A stretch of 6,104 nt of DNA, taken from assembly GCA_027357125.1 (NCBI GenBank), contig DAHVVW010000135.1, positions 1 to 6,104 of the forward strand, in the 5' to 3' direction. The first letter of the stretch is position 1. Each line of letters opens with the position of its first letter. A program made the position numbers and the translations under genes. The notes beneath the pieces were generated by a model. The model ran no database searches. It was not told where the DNA came from and worked only from the letters and a program-made list of their open reading frames with translations. Origin of the DNA: Clostridiales bacterium (lineage in GTDB: Bacteria > Bacillota > Desulfitobacteriia > Desulfitobacteriales > Desulfitobacteriaceae). Shown here piece after piece: positions 1-6,040 of this stretch.

Positions 1-482
1 GTGATGCCCACGTCCCAGTCGCCTTTTTTTGCGCCGCCGGGAAAAATCTGAAGATCCTTGCTTTTCACCTCATACCCGCTTTTTACGATCTCGACTTCAC
101 GGGCATGGATATCCGTATCCCCACCGTGTTCCGGGCAGCTTAGGTGAAATTCTCCTTTGACCTGAACCCTATCCCCAACTCTATCATAATCCCCCAGTAA
201 GGAGATTTTCCTCAGGAGATCCTTCTCACCCCAGACCCCAACCGCTGCTCCTTGGTCCAGGATATTAACCCAGGCATAGCCGCCTCGCTCCATTCTGTCC
301 CCGATGGCTTCCCCGGAAACAATCACTTCTTGGCGGTCCCAGACCCCTTTGTCATTCACAAGTTCCGTCAGGGATGCTGAACCGGCATAAGCGATGTTGA
401 CAAAGAGCAAGATGGGCACAATAACCGCAGCGCCCCCGCAAAACAGCCCGAGGGCAACGGCAGAAATCAATCGCTTTTTCAT
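1..482 (-). CDS. exported or membrane-anchored OB-fold protein of unknown function (partial)
   Basis: The first 160 codons are present; the 3' end lies beyond the left edge. ATG at 482-480 follows a good GGAGG (493-489) by 6 bases. The N-terminus is MKKR, then a long hydrophobic stretch (about 5-31) ending in AYA before GSAS, a possible signal-peptidase site, though it could stay as an anchor. Residues about 50-135 look like a small OB-fold barrel of the nucleic-acid-binding type: a VIVSGEAIGD strand, GGYAWVNILD, GVWGEKDL, and GDRVQVKGEFH. A distinctive CPEHGGDTDIHA motif follows (about 116-127). To my recollection, similar OB-fold proteins are widespread in anaerobic Firmicutes and are annotated hypothetical or 'DNA-binding'; extracytoplasmic location argues against a DNA role. 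It starts 47 bases after trkH with no evident terminator, so it may belong to the operon. Confidence 0.75.
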   Translation of the reverse strand, partial: MKKRLISAVALGLFCGGAAVIVPILLFVNIAYAGSASLTELVNDKGVWDRQEVIVSGEAIGDRMERGGYAWVNILDQGAAVGVWGEKDLLRKISLLGDYDRVGDRVQVKGEFHLSCPEHGGDTDIHAREVEIVKSGYEVKSKDLQIFPGGAKKGDWDVGI

Positions 483-529
483 GGAAAACCTCCACTTTTG
501 CCAAACTCTCAGTAATTCCAAATGAACGG

Positions 530-2053
530 CTAAAACACTCTGCGTGCTTTACGCGTGACTCCGGCAATAATAATCGCGATCAGGGCAAAGACCGAGAGAA
601 ATTCGAGCCTTGCAAGATACATGATCAAAATATAAGTGATTTTCATCCCGACAGGCATGGCAGCGGAGGTAATCCCGGCTGATAGACCGACGTTTCCCAC
701 GGCCGAAGCCGATTCAAAGGCGGCATCAGTCAGAGGGTAACCATACATGGCCCCAACTCCGGTACCCACGGCAAAGGTGAGAATGTACAGAATAATGATC
801 ATCAGGGCACTGCGCACATGCTGGTCGTTCAGGACCATGTCAGAATAAAAATGAAACTTGGTCACCACCACTGCCGACTCCGGATAAAACAAGCGCTTAA
901 CATCCTGGATCACGCCTTTGCCCACGATCCCGACCCTGAGCATTTTTAAGCCGCCGGCCGTAGAACCGGTCATCCCGCCAAAAAGCATGGCCAGAATCAG
1001 AGTGAAAACAGGCAGCGCACCCCAGCGGAAAGCAAAGTCAGCGCTGTAGACCGTGGCATAGCCGGTTCCTGTATGGGCTGAGATCAATTGGAAAAACCCC
1101 TTGCGGAATAAAGCAAACGTTGTAGAATACACGCCGAGGCGGTTGAGGCCCAAATATAGGAGCATAAGCAAGGTCATAATCGAGATGACGTAGGCTTTGG
1201 TTTCGATATTCTGCCAAAGTTCCCGCCGTTTCTTAGTAAGGACGGCATAATGCAGGGCGAAATTTACCGATCCCAAGAGCATAAAAGCAAGTGAGAGCAG
1301 TTCAAAAACTGTACTGTGATAATAGAGAATGCTTTGGGATTGCGGAGTATAGCCCGCCCCGCTCCAGCCGGCGAGAAAAATCCACAGGCCGTGAAGCAGA
1401 GCCCGGTCCGGACGCATGCCCTCAAGGAATGCCACTGCGCCCAAACTTACCGTGCCGATTGCCAGAAACATTAAGCCGATATACCAGATTGCGCGTGCGG
1501 TATGTACAACATTGGGGAGGATCTTATCGCTTTTGGCTTCCCCGACATAGAGCTTAAATGAGCCCGGAGCGTTCTTGAGGAAGAAGGTGAGGACGAGCAC
1601 GACCACTCCCTGCCCGCCTAGGAAACAAATAAGCTGACGCCACATGTTGACTCCATAAGGCAAATGATCCAAATCGGTGACTAAGGTAAGCCCGGTGGTG
1701 GTGTATCCGCTCATGGCATCAAAAATGGCGTCAAGGTAGCTCAAGTAAAACCCGCTCAGCCAAAAAGGAAGCGCCGATACCAAGACCATAAAAATCCAGC
1801 TGAGTGAGGCGATGGTCATCCCCTCCAGCCAGGACAACTGCCCTTTGGGCTTGGGCATCAATTGTAAGGCCAAGCCTAAGCTTAACCCCACTGATATGGA
1901 CAGGACAAAATCCACCGCAATGTTCCATTCGCGATACCCTAAAGAAACCAAAAGCGGGAATACCATCATCACACTGACCCAGGTAATAATTCGACCCACG
2001 TAATAAAATATTCCTTGCAACTGGTGCCAGGAAACCTTGCGTAAAACGCTCAA
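530..2053 (-). CDS. trkH: TrkH-family potassium uptake channel subunit
   Basis: Integral membrane protein of 507 residues, the usual TrkH/KtrB size, with four membrane-pore-membrane repeats lining one K+ pathway. Pore loops with selectivity-filter glycines are visible: SGYTTTGLT (about 115-123), GWSGAGYT (about 229-236), AHTGTGYAT (about 326-334) and SAVGNVGLSAG (about 450-460). The intramembrane-loop signature GGMTGSTAGGLK lies at about 359-370. The fourth filter resembles KtrB (xVGLSxG) more than E. coli TrkH. The protein should import K+ with gating by the two TrkA proteins encoded just upstream. TTG at 2053 is favoured because it overlaps the preceding stop (TTGA) and gives a complete first helix; the first ATG codons lie nearly 30 codons in. 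The stop is TAG at 532-530. Confidence 0.93.
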   Translation of the reverse strand: MSVLRKVSWHQLQGIFYYVGRIITWVSVMMVFPLLVSLGYREWNIAVDFVLSISVGLSLGLALQLMPKPKGQLSWLEGMTIASLSWIFMVLVSALPFWLSGFYLSYLDAIFDAMSGYTTTGLTLVTDLDHLPYGVNMWRQLICFLGGQGVVVLVLTFFLKNAPGSFKLYVGEAKSDKILPNVVHTARAIWYIGLMFLAIGTVSLGAVAFLEGMRPDRALLHGLWIFLAGWSGAGYTPQSQSILYYHSTVFELLSLAFMLLGSVNFALHYAVLTKKRRELWQNIETKAYVISIMTLLMLLYLGLNRLGVYSTTFALFRKGFFQLISAHTGTGYATVYSADFAFRWGALPVFTLILAMLFGGMTGSTAGGLKMLRVGIVGKGVIQDVKRLFYPESAVVVTKFHFYSDMVLNDQHVRSALMIIILYILTFAVGTGVGAMYGYPLTDAAFESASAVGNVGLSAGITSAAMPVGMKITYILIMYLARLEFLSVFALIAIIIAGVTRKARRVF

Positions 2054-2172
2054 TGTTTTACCACCCCGCTCAGCAAAAGTCCCAACACAAAAAGGAAGCC
2101 GATACCGGCGGCATACCAGCCGAGTCCCAGTGCCACTTCCTTAACTTCAAACAGTTTGTCTGACCGCCCCAT
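2050..2172 (-). CDS. small hydrophobic membrane protein between trkA and trkH
   Basis: A 40-codon frame from ATG 2172-2170 to TGA 2052-2050. The peptide has a short charged N-terminus (MGRSDKLFEVKEVA), one predicted membrane segment (about residues 14-37, rich in Gly, Leu, Val and Phe, including GWYAAGIGF), and a short basic end (VKH). The evidence that it is real: its ATG directly abuts the TAA of trkA, GGGAGGG precedes it, it fills the otherwise empty gap completely, and its stop overlaps the TTG start of trkH in TTGA. I do not recognise a family. By analogy with KdpF, a tiny subunit that stabilises the Kdp potassium pump, it could be an accessory subunit or assembly factor of the TrkH channel; that is inference. 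The alternative is a frame that only couples translation from trkA to trkH. Confidence 0.68.
   Translation of the reverse strand: MGRSDKLFEVKEVALGLGWYAAGIGFLFVLGLLLSGVVKH
2061..2067 (-). promoter_or_regulatory. ribosome binding site for the TTG start of trkH
   Basis: GGGGTGG lies 7 bases before TTG (2053-2051), inside the last codons of the mini-gene. The match to GGAGG is imperfect, and together with the TTG initiator this suggests trkH depends partly on ribosomes terminating at the overlapping TGA. Confidence 0.5.
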
Positions 2173-2838
2173 TTATCGTTTCCCTCCCAGGAGAGCATCC
2201 CTCAATGCTCGCTGCACCGGGGATGCAGCCACTGCTATGACCGCGTCTCCCTTCTCCAAAACGGTATTGCCGCGCGGAAAAATTACGTGTCCGTGACGCA
2301 CGATTCCGATCAAAAGTGAGTCCTTGGGCAGAGCTATTTGGGCCACTTTCTTCCCTACCACCGGAGCATCCTGGGTTATTTCCATTTCCACCAAGGTCAT
2401 ATGCCCTTGTTCGAAAACCGCCAAGGTTTTGAGACGGTCGAGCGTGACCTCTTTCTCAATCATATTCGTTAGAATATTGGTTGCCGAAACAGAAATGTCC
2501 ACGCCTAAGGCCTGAAAAATTGGCTCATTCTTAGGATTGTTAATACGGGCAATGGTTCTGGCAATTCCAAAATTGCGCTTTGCCAGCTGGCAGACGATTA
2601 AGTTTTCTTCGTCTTTGCCGGTAACACTTACTAAGACATCCGCTTCCCCACAGCCTGCCTCTGTTAGATTCTCTATCTCTGAACCGTCCCCGTGGATCAC
2701 CAAAACCGGCATTTCCTCAGCCAGCCTTTCGCACAGTTCCCGCCGCTTTTCGATGACAGAAATATTATGCCCATTGTGATATAAGGCTTTGACCAGATTG
2801 TATCCTACTTTTCCGGCCCCGATAACGACAATTCGCAT
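2173..2838 (-). CDS. trkA: TrkA potassium uptake regulator, RCK protein (second copy)
   Basis: Cytosolic 221-residue protein with the same RCK_N plus RCK_C layout as its upstream neighbour but clearly diverged from it. The glycine loop is GAGKVG (7-12), and strand 2 ends in Glu30 (SVIEKR) instead of Asp. RCK_C spans about 137-215. The ATG at 2838 is chosen because the Rossmann strand starts immediately (MRIVVIGAG) and AAGGAG (2852-2847) lies 8 bases upstream. The frame is open back to 2943, but that extension lies within the preceding gene and adds a cysteine-rich stretch unlike TrkA. It starts 4 bases after the first trkA ends. The pair probably forms a mixed ring or two alternative rings on TrkH. 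The stop TAA touches the ATG of the mini-gene. Confidence 0.92.
   Translation of the reverse strand: MRIVVIGAGKVGYNLVKALYHNGHNISVIEKRRELCERLAEEMPVLVIHGDGSEIENLTEAGCGEADVLVSVTGKDEENLIVCQLAKRNFGIARTIARINNPKNEPIFQALGVDISVSATNILTNMIEKEVTLDRLKTLAVFEQGHMTLVEMEITQDAPVVGKKVAQIALPKDSLLIGIVRHGHVIFPRGNTVLEKGDAVIAVAASPVQRALRDALLGGKR
2182..2188 (-). promoter_or_regulatory. ribosome binding site of the 40-codon mini-gene
   Basis: GGGAGGG within the final codons of the second trkA lies 9 bases before the ATG at 2172. It has no use for any other start nearby, so it supports real translation of the short reading frame between trkA and trkH. Confidence 0.6.
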
Positions 2839-2842
2839 TAAC

Positions 2843-3538
2843 TCATCTCCTTGTGCGGTTCCGCAAACGCAAATGCGGCAGGTGTGGCAAATCCGACTTG
2901 TCAAACCAGCGACGTTTGAATTCCTGCCGGTAAGAATGGGCAATCATCGCCATCAACAGATCCCCTTCGGCAATGACTAATTCCGCTCCGGCCACAAACT
3001 GGCTGCCACCCCGGGACAAAGTCATGATGCGCACATGTCCGGAGATGTCTATATCCCCCACTTTTTTCCCCGCCATGCTCTTAGATGCCGGAAATTCAAT
3101 CAGATCAACATTGTTTAAGGTGAGGCGGCAGCAGAGAACATCAGATTCAATATAATTGCGCACAATATCCGCGCCAATGTTAGTGGGACAAATGCTTTCC
3201 AGGCCTAATTGGTGGTAAGCATACTCCCGCTTGGGGTCATAGATGCGGGCGATAACTTTGGGAACTTTGTAGATCTCTTTCGCAACCTGAGCCGCCATAA
3301 TGTTTGTATTATCATCGCTGCTGAGGGCTGCAAAGACATCAGCCTTGTCCACACCCGCTTTTTTCTGCACGTCAAGATCAATCCCAGTTCCTACCACTGT
3401 TACCCCGTTGAACCCGCTCCCTAACTTTTCAAAAGAGCTGGGATTCTGGTCGATCACTACCACATCGTGGTCTTTGACTGAAAGCTGCTCAGCCAGTTCC
3501 GCCCCCAGCCTGCCGGAGCCCATGATAACAATGTACAC
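2843..3538 (-). CDS. trkA: TrkA potassium uptake regulator, RCK protein (first copy)
   Basis: Cytosolic 231-residue protein with one RCK module: a Rossmann RCK_N domain (about 1-120) and an RCK_C/TrkA_C domain (about 135-215). The nucleotide-binding loop is GSGRLG (7-12), and Asp30 ends the second strand (VVVID), the position that contacts the ribose of NAD(H) or the adenine nucleotide. TrkA rings bind nucleotides and gate the TrkH pore. E. coli TrkA (about 458 residues) has two fused RCK modules; here they are split into this gene and the next. The GTG start at 3538-3536 is preceded by GGAGG (3552-3548) with 9 bases spacing. The basic, histidine-containing tail after about residue 216 is likely non-essential; its codons carry the ribosome site of the next gene. 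First gene of the proposed operon. Confidence 0.92.
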   Translation of the reverse strand: MYIVIMGSGRLGAELAEQLSVKDHDVVVIDQNPSSFEKLGSGFNGVTVVGTGIDLDVQKKAGVDKADVFAALSSDDNTNIMAAQVAKEIYKVPKVIARIYDPKREYAYHQLGLESICPTNIGADIVRNYIESDVLCCRLTLNNVDLIEFPASKSMAGKKVGDIDISGHVRIMTLSRGGSQFVAGAELVIAEGDLLMAMIAHSYRQEFKRRWFDKSDLPHLPHLRLRNRTRR

Positions 3539-3575
3539 GCCTTTATGCCTCCATCCTTGTGCAACTCACCCACCC

Positions 3576-3604
3576 ACTATACATAAGTCCCTCACAATTG
3601 TCTA
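3576..3604 (-). promoter_or_regulatory. sigma-A promoter of the trkA-trkA-trkH operon
   Basis: On the minus strand, a -35 box TAGACA (3604-3599, 5 of 6 to TTGACA) is separated by 17 bases from a -10 box TATAGT (3581-3576, 5 of 6 to TATAAT). Transcription should begin near 3569, giving a leader of about 30 bases before the GTG start at 3538, too short for a riboswitch. The palindrome ACAATTGT (3594-3601) overlaps the -35 box and spacer and could be an operator, though it is short. The rest of the 167-base gap (3539-3705) shows no gene and no clear terminator for the upstream transporter. Confidence 0.6.
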
Positions 3605-3705
3605 ACCTGTCTTTTAGTTTGTTACGGGTGATTTTTCTCATTCATGGTTGTTTTTGCAGAAAGATATTGTACTCTCGTGCTGAGGCTCTTTGTCTCTGGC
3701 TCAAG

Positions 3706-5337
3706 CTACGCAATCCCCATGACAACCTGAGCAATGTTTACCACATGCTCATCAACCCCATAGAAAAGGTTAATAAGGTCTACTTTGGCATAGCGTAGTT
3801 TTTCCTCATCCCGGATGTCGTCTCCACCCAAGTCATCGCGCGGATTTTCGGCCAAGGCAGTAAACTGGAGGGAACGCTGAATGCGCAGGATTTCCGGATG
3901 TTCCCGGATTACTTCCGCTGCCAAATCAGTATCCCATTTCTCAAGAGCTTCTAAGACTCTGGCGAAATTGGCGGCAGTTTTAGCATATATTTCCTGTAGC
4001 CCCTCCCACTCAGCCTGTGGGAGGGTTAAATCCTGGCGGTGGACCTTAAGGATGATAGTCACCATGGAATTGATATCATCCCCTATGTATTCAAGTTCTT
4101 TTAAAATAAACTGGGCATTAATATTCTCTTCGGTCTGTTCATCAGTGAGCCCGCGCTTGGAAAGGCCTACCAAAAAACGGGAAATGTGGTGGTGATACCA
4201 GTCAACATCTTTCTCAACCCGGGTGATTTCAAGAGCAAGGGTATCCCTTTCTGCCAGCAGTGCTTCAGGCAAAGGCCTCATCATGCTGTCATAAATACCT
4301 CTGCCCAATCCCTTAATTTCCTGAAATGCCTGGGTTAAAGCAATCGCCGGAACTTCGAGGGAAGACTCGTCAAGATAGCGGAAAATGCGGTTCCCTCCCG
4401 CCTGGCGGTCCGGTAGGAGCCGTTTGAGCGTCTTGGCAATCAGAGAATTAAATGGGAAAAAAATTATGACCATAAAAAGGGCAAAAACCAGATGGGCATT
4501 GGCCACCTGGCGCTGTAAATCAGCGGTGGTCCACTGGACAAGCCATACAAATTGTCCTAGAAACGGGAAAACCAAAATCGTTCCCACCACTTTATACCCG
4601 GTATTAGCGATAGCCGCCCGTTTGGCGTCGGTCTTTTGCGCTGTTAGGCTGGAAAGCAGGGCCATCACGGTCCCGCCTATGTGCACTCCCAACACCAGTG
4701 GTACCACTGCCCCCAACGGCAGCAGGCGCTGCCCCGCTAGGGACATCATGATCGCAAAGACTGCTGTGCTGCTCTGGATCACCGTGGTCAGGAGCAGGCC
4801 TACAATTATGGCTAACACCGGTTGAGCTGCCAATTGCGCCAGAAAAATGTAGACCTCTGGAATATTTTTAAGCGGGGCGGAAGCTCCTGACATATGGGAC
4901 ATCCCCACGAAAACCATGCCAAATCCAATTAGAGCCTGACCTAGGTGCTTCCACTGCTTAACTCTCACCCATAAAAGAATAAATCCGATAAAAATCAGTC
5001 CCAGGGCGATCGGCAGCATCTTAAAAGCGAGAAGCTGAATGGCGATAGAAGTTCCGACGGCAGATCCCAGAACGATCCCTAAGGCCTGCCCTAAGGTCAT
5101 CAAGCCGGCATTGACAAACTCAACGACCAGTACAGTCGTGGCCGCACTGCTTTGGAACGCTACCGTCATCACAATCCCGAATAGCACAGCCAAGAATGTC
5201 CTCTTGGTAAGAGAGAGGAGAATCCGCCGCAGACGGTTGGCCGCAAATTTCTGCAAACCATCTGCAGTTGTCTGCACACCAAACATAAAAAGTCCTAAAC
5301 CTCCCAAGAATGTTAGGACTGTAGCTAAAGTAGAAAT
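3706..5337 (-). CDS. Na+/phosphate cotransporter, NptA/YjbB family (Na/Pi-cotransporter II-like with PhoU domain)
   Basis: Integral membrane protein of 543 residues from the proposed ATT start. The N-terminal two-thirds holds the two inverted Na_Pi_cotrans repeats, each marked by a QSS motif: QSSAATT at about 62-68 and QSST at about 188-191. A hydrophobic start with LGGLGLFMFG is typical of the family. The C-terminal part (about 340-543) is soluble and helical, with PhoU-like signatures ELEYIGDDINSM (about 414-425) and VDEHVVNIAQ near the end. The predicted role is sodium-coupled phosphate transport (export in some bacterial relatives) across the cytoplasmic membrane. The loops usually reading GANIGTT are altered here to GSAVGTS (about 91-97) and GVHIGGT (about 217-223), so the substrate is less certain than the family. 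The gene lies 11 bases after the PhoU-family gene. A TTG start at 5307 would give 533 residues and clip the first membrane segment. Confidence 0.85.
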   Translation of the reverse strand: MSTLATVLTFLGGLGLFMFGVQTTADGLQKFAANRLRRILLSLTKRTFLAVLFGIVMTVAFQSSAATTVLVVEFVNAGLMTLGQALGIVLGSAVGTSIAIQLLAFKMLPIALGLIFIGFILLWVRVKQWKHLGQALIGFGMVFVGMSHMSGASAPLKNIPEVYIFLAQLAAQPVLAIIVGLLLTTVIQSSTAVFAIMMSLAGQRLLPLGAVVPLVLGVHIGGTVMALLSSLTAQKTDAKRAAIANTGYKVVGTILVFPFLGQFVWLVQWTTADLQRQVANAHLVFALFMVIIFFPFNSLIAKTLKRLLPDRQAGGNRIFRYLDESSLEVPAIALTQAFQEIKGLGRGIYDSMMRPLPEALLAERDTLALEITRVEKDVDWYHHHISRFLVGLSKRGLTDEQTEENINAQFILKELEYIGDDINSMVTIILKVHRQDLTLPQAEWEGLQEIYAKTAANFARVLEALEKWDTDLAAEVIREHPEILRIQRSLQFTALAENPRDDLGGDDIRDEEKLRYAKVDLINLFYGVDEHVVNIAQVVMGIA

Positions 5338-5344
5338 ATGTTTT

Positions 5345-5350
5345 CACCTC
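5345..5350 (-). promoter_or_regulatory. ribosome binding site that sets the ATT start of the Na/Pi transporter
   Basis: GAGGTG on the minus strand sits 7 bases before an ATT codon at 5337-5335 and overlaps the TGA stop of the PhoU-family gene. An in-frame TGA at 5346-5344 closes the transporter frame just upstream, so ATT is the only plausible initiator at a proper distance. The first common start codon in frame, TTG at 5307, has no Shine-Dalgarno sequence in front of it. Confidence 0.7.
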
Positions 5351-5999
5351 AATTTTCGGGATCGCGGGGTTTAAGGCGGCGCTTGCCGGTTTTGGCATAC
5401 ATATGCATTTCGGCGACGTTGACCACATGGTCCCCCATTCTCTCAAGTGTTCTGGCCATAATGAGAATCAAGCCTGAATTGGCGTCAGTTCCGGATTTTT
5501 TATTAAACAATTCTTCCTGAAGCTTAGCATACCCCTGGTCCAATAAATCATCCTGTTCGTCCACATCCCGGTCAAACTCCCGGTCAGCGCGCATAACCTC
5601 AACTGTTTCCTCAAACATATGCACGAGGTGTTCAGTCATCGTACGAATACGATCAGGCCAGCTCTGCCCGCTGTTTAAGGCATGAAGCTCCGCCAGGTCA
5701 CAGGCATAATCGGCGATTCGCTCCAATTCCTGCGCAATGCGCTGAAACCCGAGGATCCAGTGTAAGTCCTGAGGCCTAAGCTGTTGCAAGCTCATCATTT
5801 CGAAGCTGCGGTTGAGGATGCGGTCGCGCAAGCGGTCAATGACATTGTCACTGGCCCTCCAGTCTAACTGGGCTGCATCGTTTAAGATGACGTCAGCAGC
5901 CTTGCCCAAGTGCGCGCTCACCAAGTTTCCCAGCTCCACCGTAAGAGCGCGCAGCTCCATTAAAGCCTTGTCATACCCTGTTAAACGAACCATGTTCAT
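5349..5999 (-). CDS. phoU: PhoU-family phosphate uptake regulator
   Basis: This 216-residue, all-helical protein has the usual length of PhoU (about 215-240). It carries two PhoU repeats, each with the acidic metal-cluster signature: ELERIADYACDLAE at about residues 91-104 and TLERMGDHVVNVAEM at about 184-198. PhoU proteins are cytosolic, bind metal clusters, and dampen phosphate uptake and Pho signalling. Here the partner is probably the adjacent Na+/phosphate transporter, because no pst genes or PhoR/PhoB pair are visible. I chose the ATG at 5999-5997 because GAGGTG (6011-6006) lies 6 bases upstream. A GTG at 6008 in the same frame would overlap that ribosome site, and another ATG at 5993 is also possible. 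The TGA stop overlaps the Shine-Dalgarno site of the next gene, suggesting coupled translation. The family call is firm; regulation of the transporter is inferred. Confidence 0.88.
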   Translation of the reverse strand: MNMVRLTGYDKALMELRALTVELGNLVSAHLGKAADVILNDAAQLDWRASDNVIDRLRDRILNRSFEMMSLQQLRPQDLHWILGFQRIAQELERIADYACDLAELHALNSGQSWPDRIRTMTEHLVHMFEETVEVMRADREFDRDVDEQDDLLDQGYAKLQEELFNKKSGTDANSGLILIMARTLERMGDHVVNVAEMHMYAKTGKRRLKPRDPEN

Positions 6000-6040
6000 A
6001 TCCTTCACCTCATCCCGAAGAAAACAAAGCCAAATACCCT

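Noticed and set aside
352..567. 71-codon minus-strand frame spanning the end of trkH and the start of the OB-fold gene
   Set aside because: It overlaps two well-supported genes in another frame, and its cysteine/arginine-rich product shows no domain.
2839..2943. 35-residue N-terminal extension of the second TrkA
   Set aside because: It lies inside the first trkA, is unlike TrkA, and a good ribosome site precedes the ATG at 2838 where the Rossmann fold begins.
3539..3575. c-di-AMP (ydaO-type) riboswitch before trkA
   Set aside because: The predicted leader is only about 30 bases, far too short for the known riboswitch fold.
3622..3645. Seven-codon minus-strand leader-like peptide (MNEKNHP)
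   Set aside because: It lies upstream of the proposed promoter, so it would not be in the trk transcript, and it has no clear ribosome site.
3605..3705. Intrinsic terminator after the transporter gene
   Set aside because: Only stems of 3-4 pairs could be found and no T-run follows on the minus strand.
3559..3798. 79-codon plus-strand frame covering the trkA promoter gap
   Set aside because: It runs antisense over the transporter end and promoter, with no recognisable protein features or good ribosome site.
4385..4825. 146-codon plus-strand frame inside the transporter
   Set aside because: Antisense shadow rich in Arg, Ser and Thr, with no domain; the opposite strand codes for a clear membrane protein.
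5120..5446. 108-codon minus-strand frame across the phoU/transporter junction
   Set aside because: It overlaps both real genes out of frame and has no family features or ribosome site.
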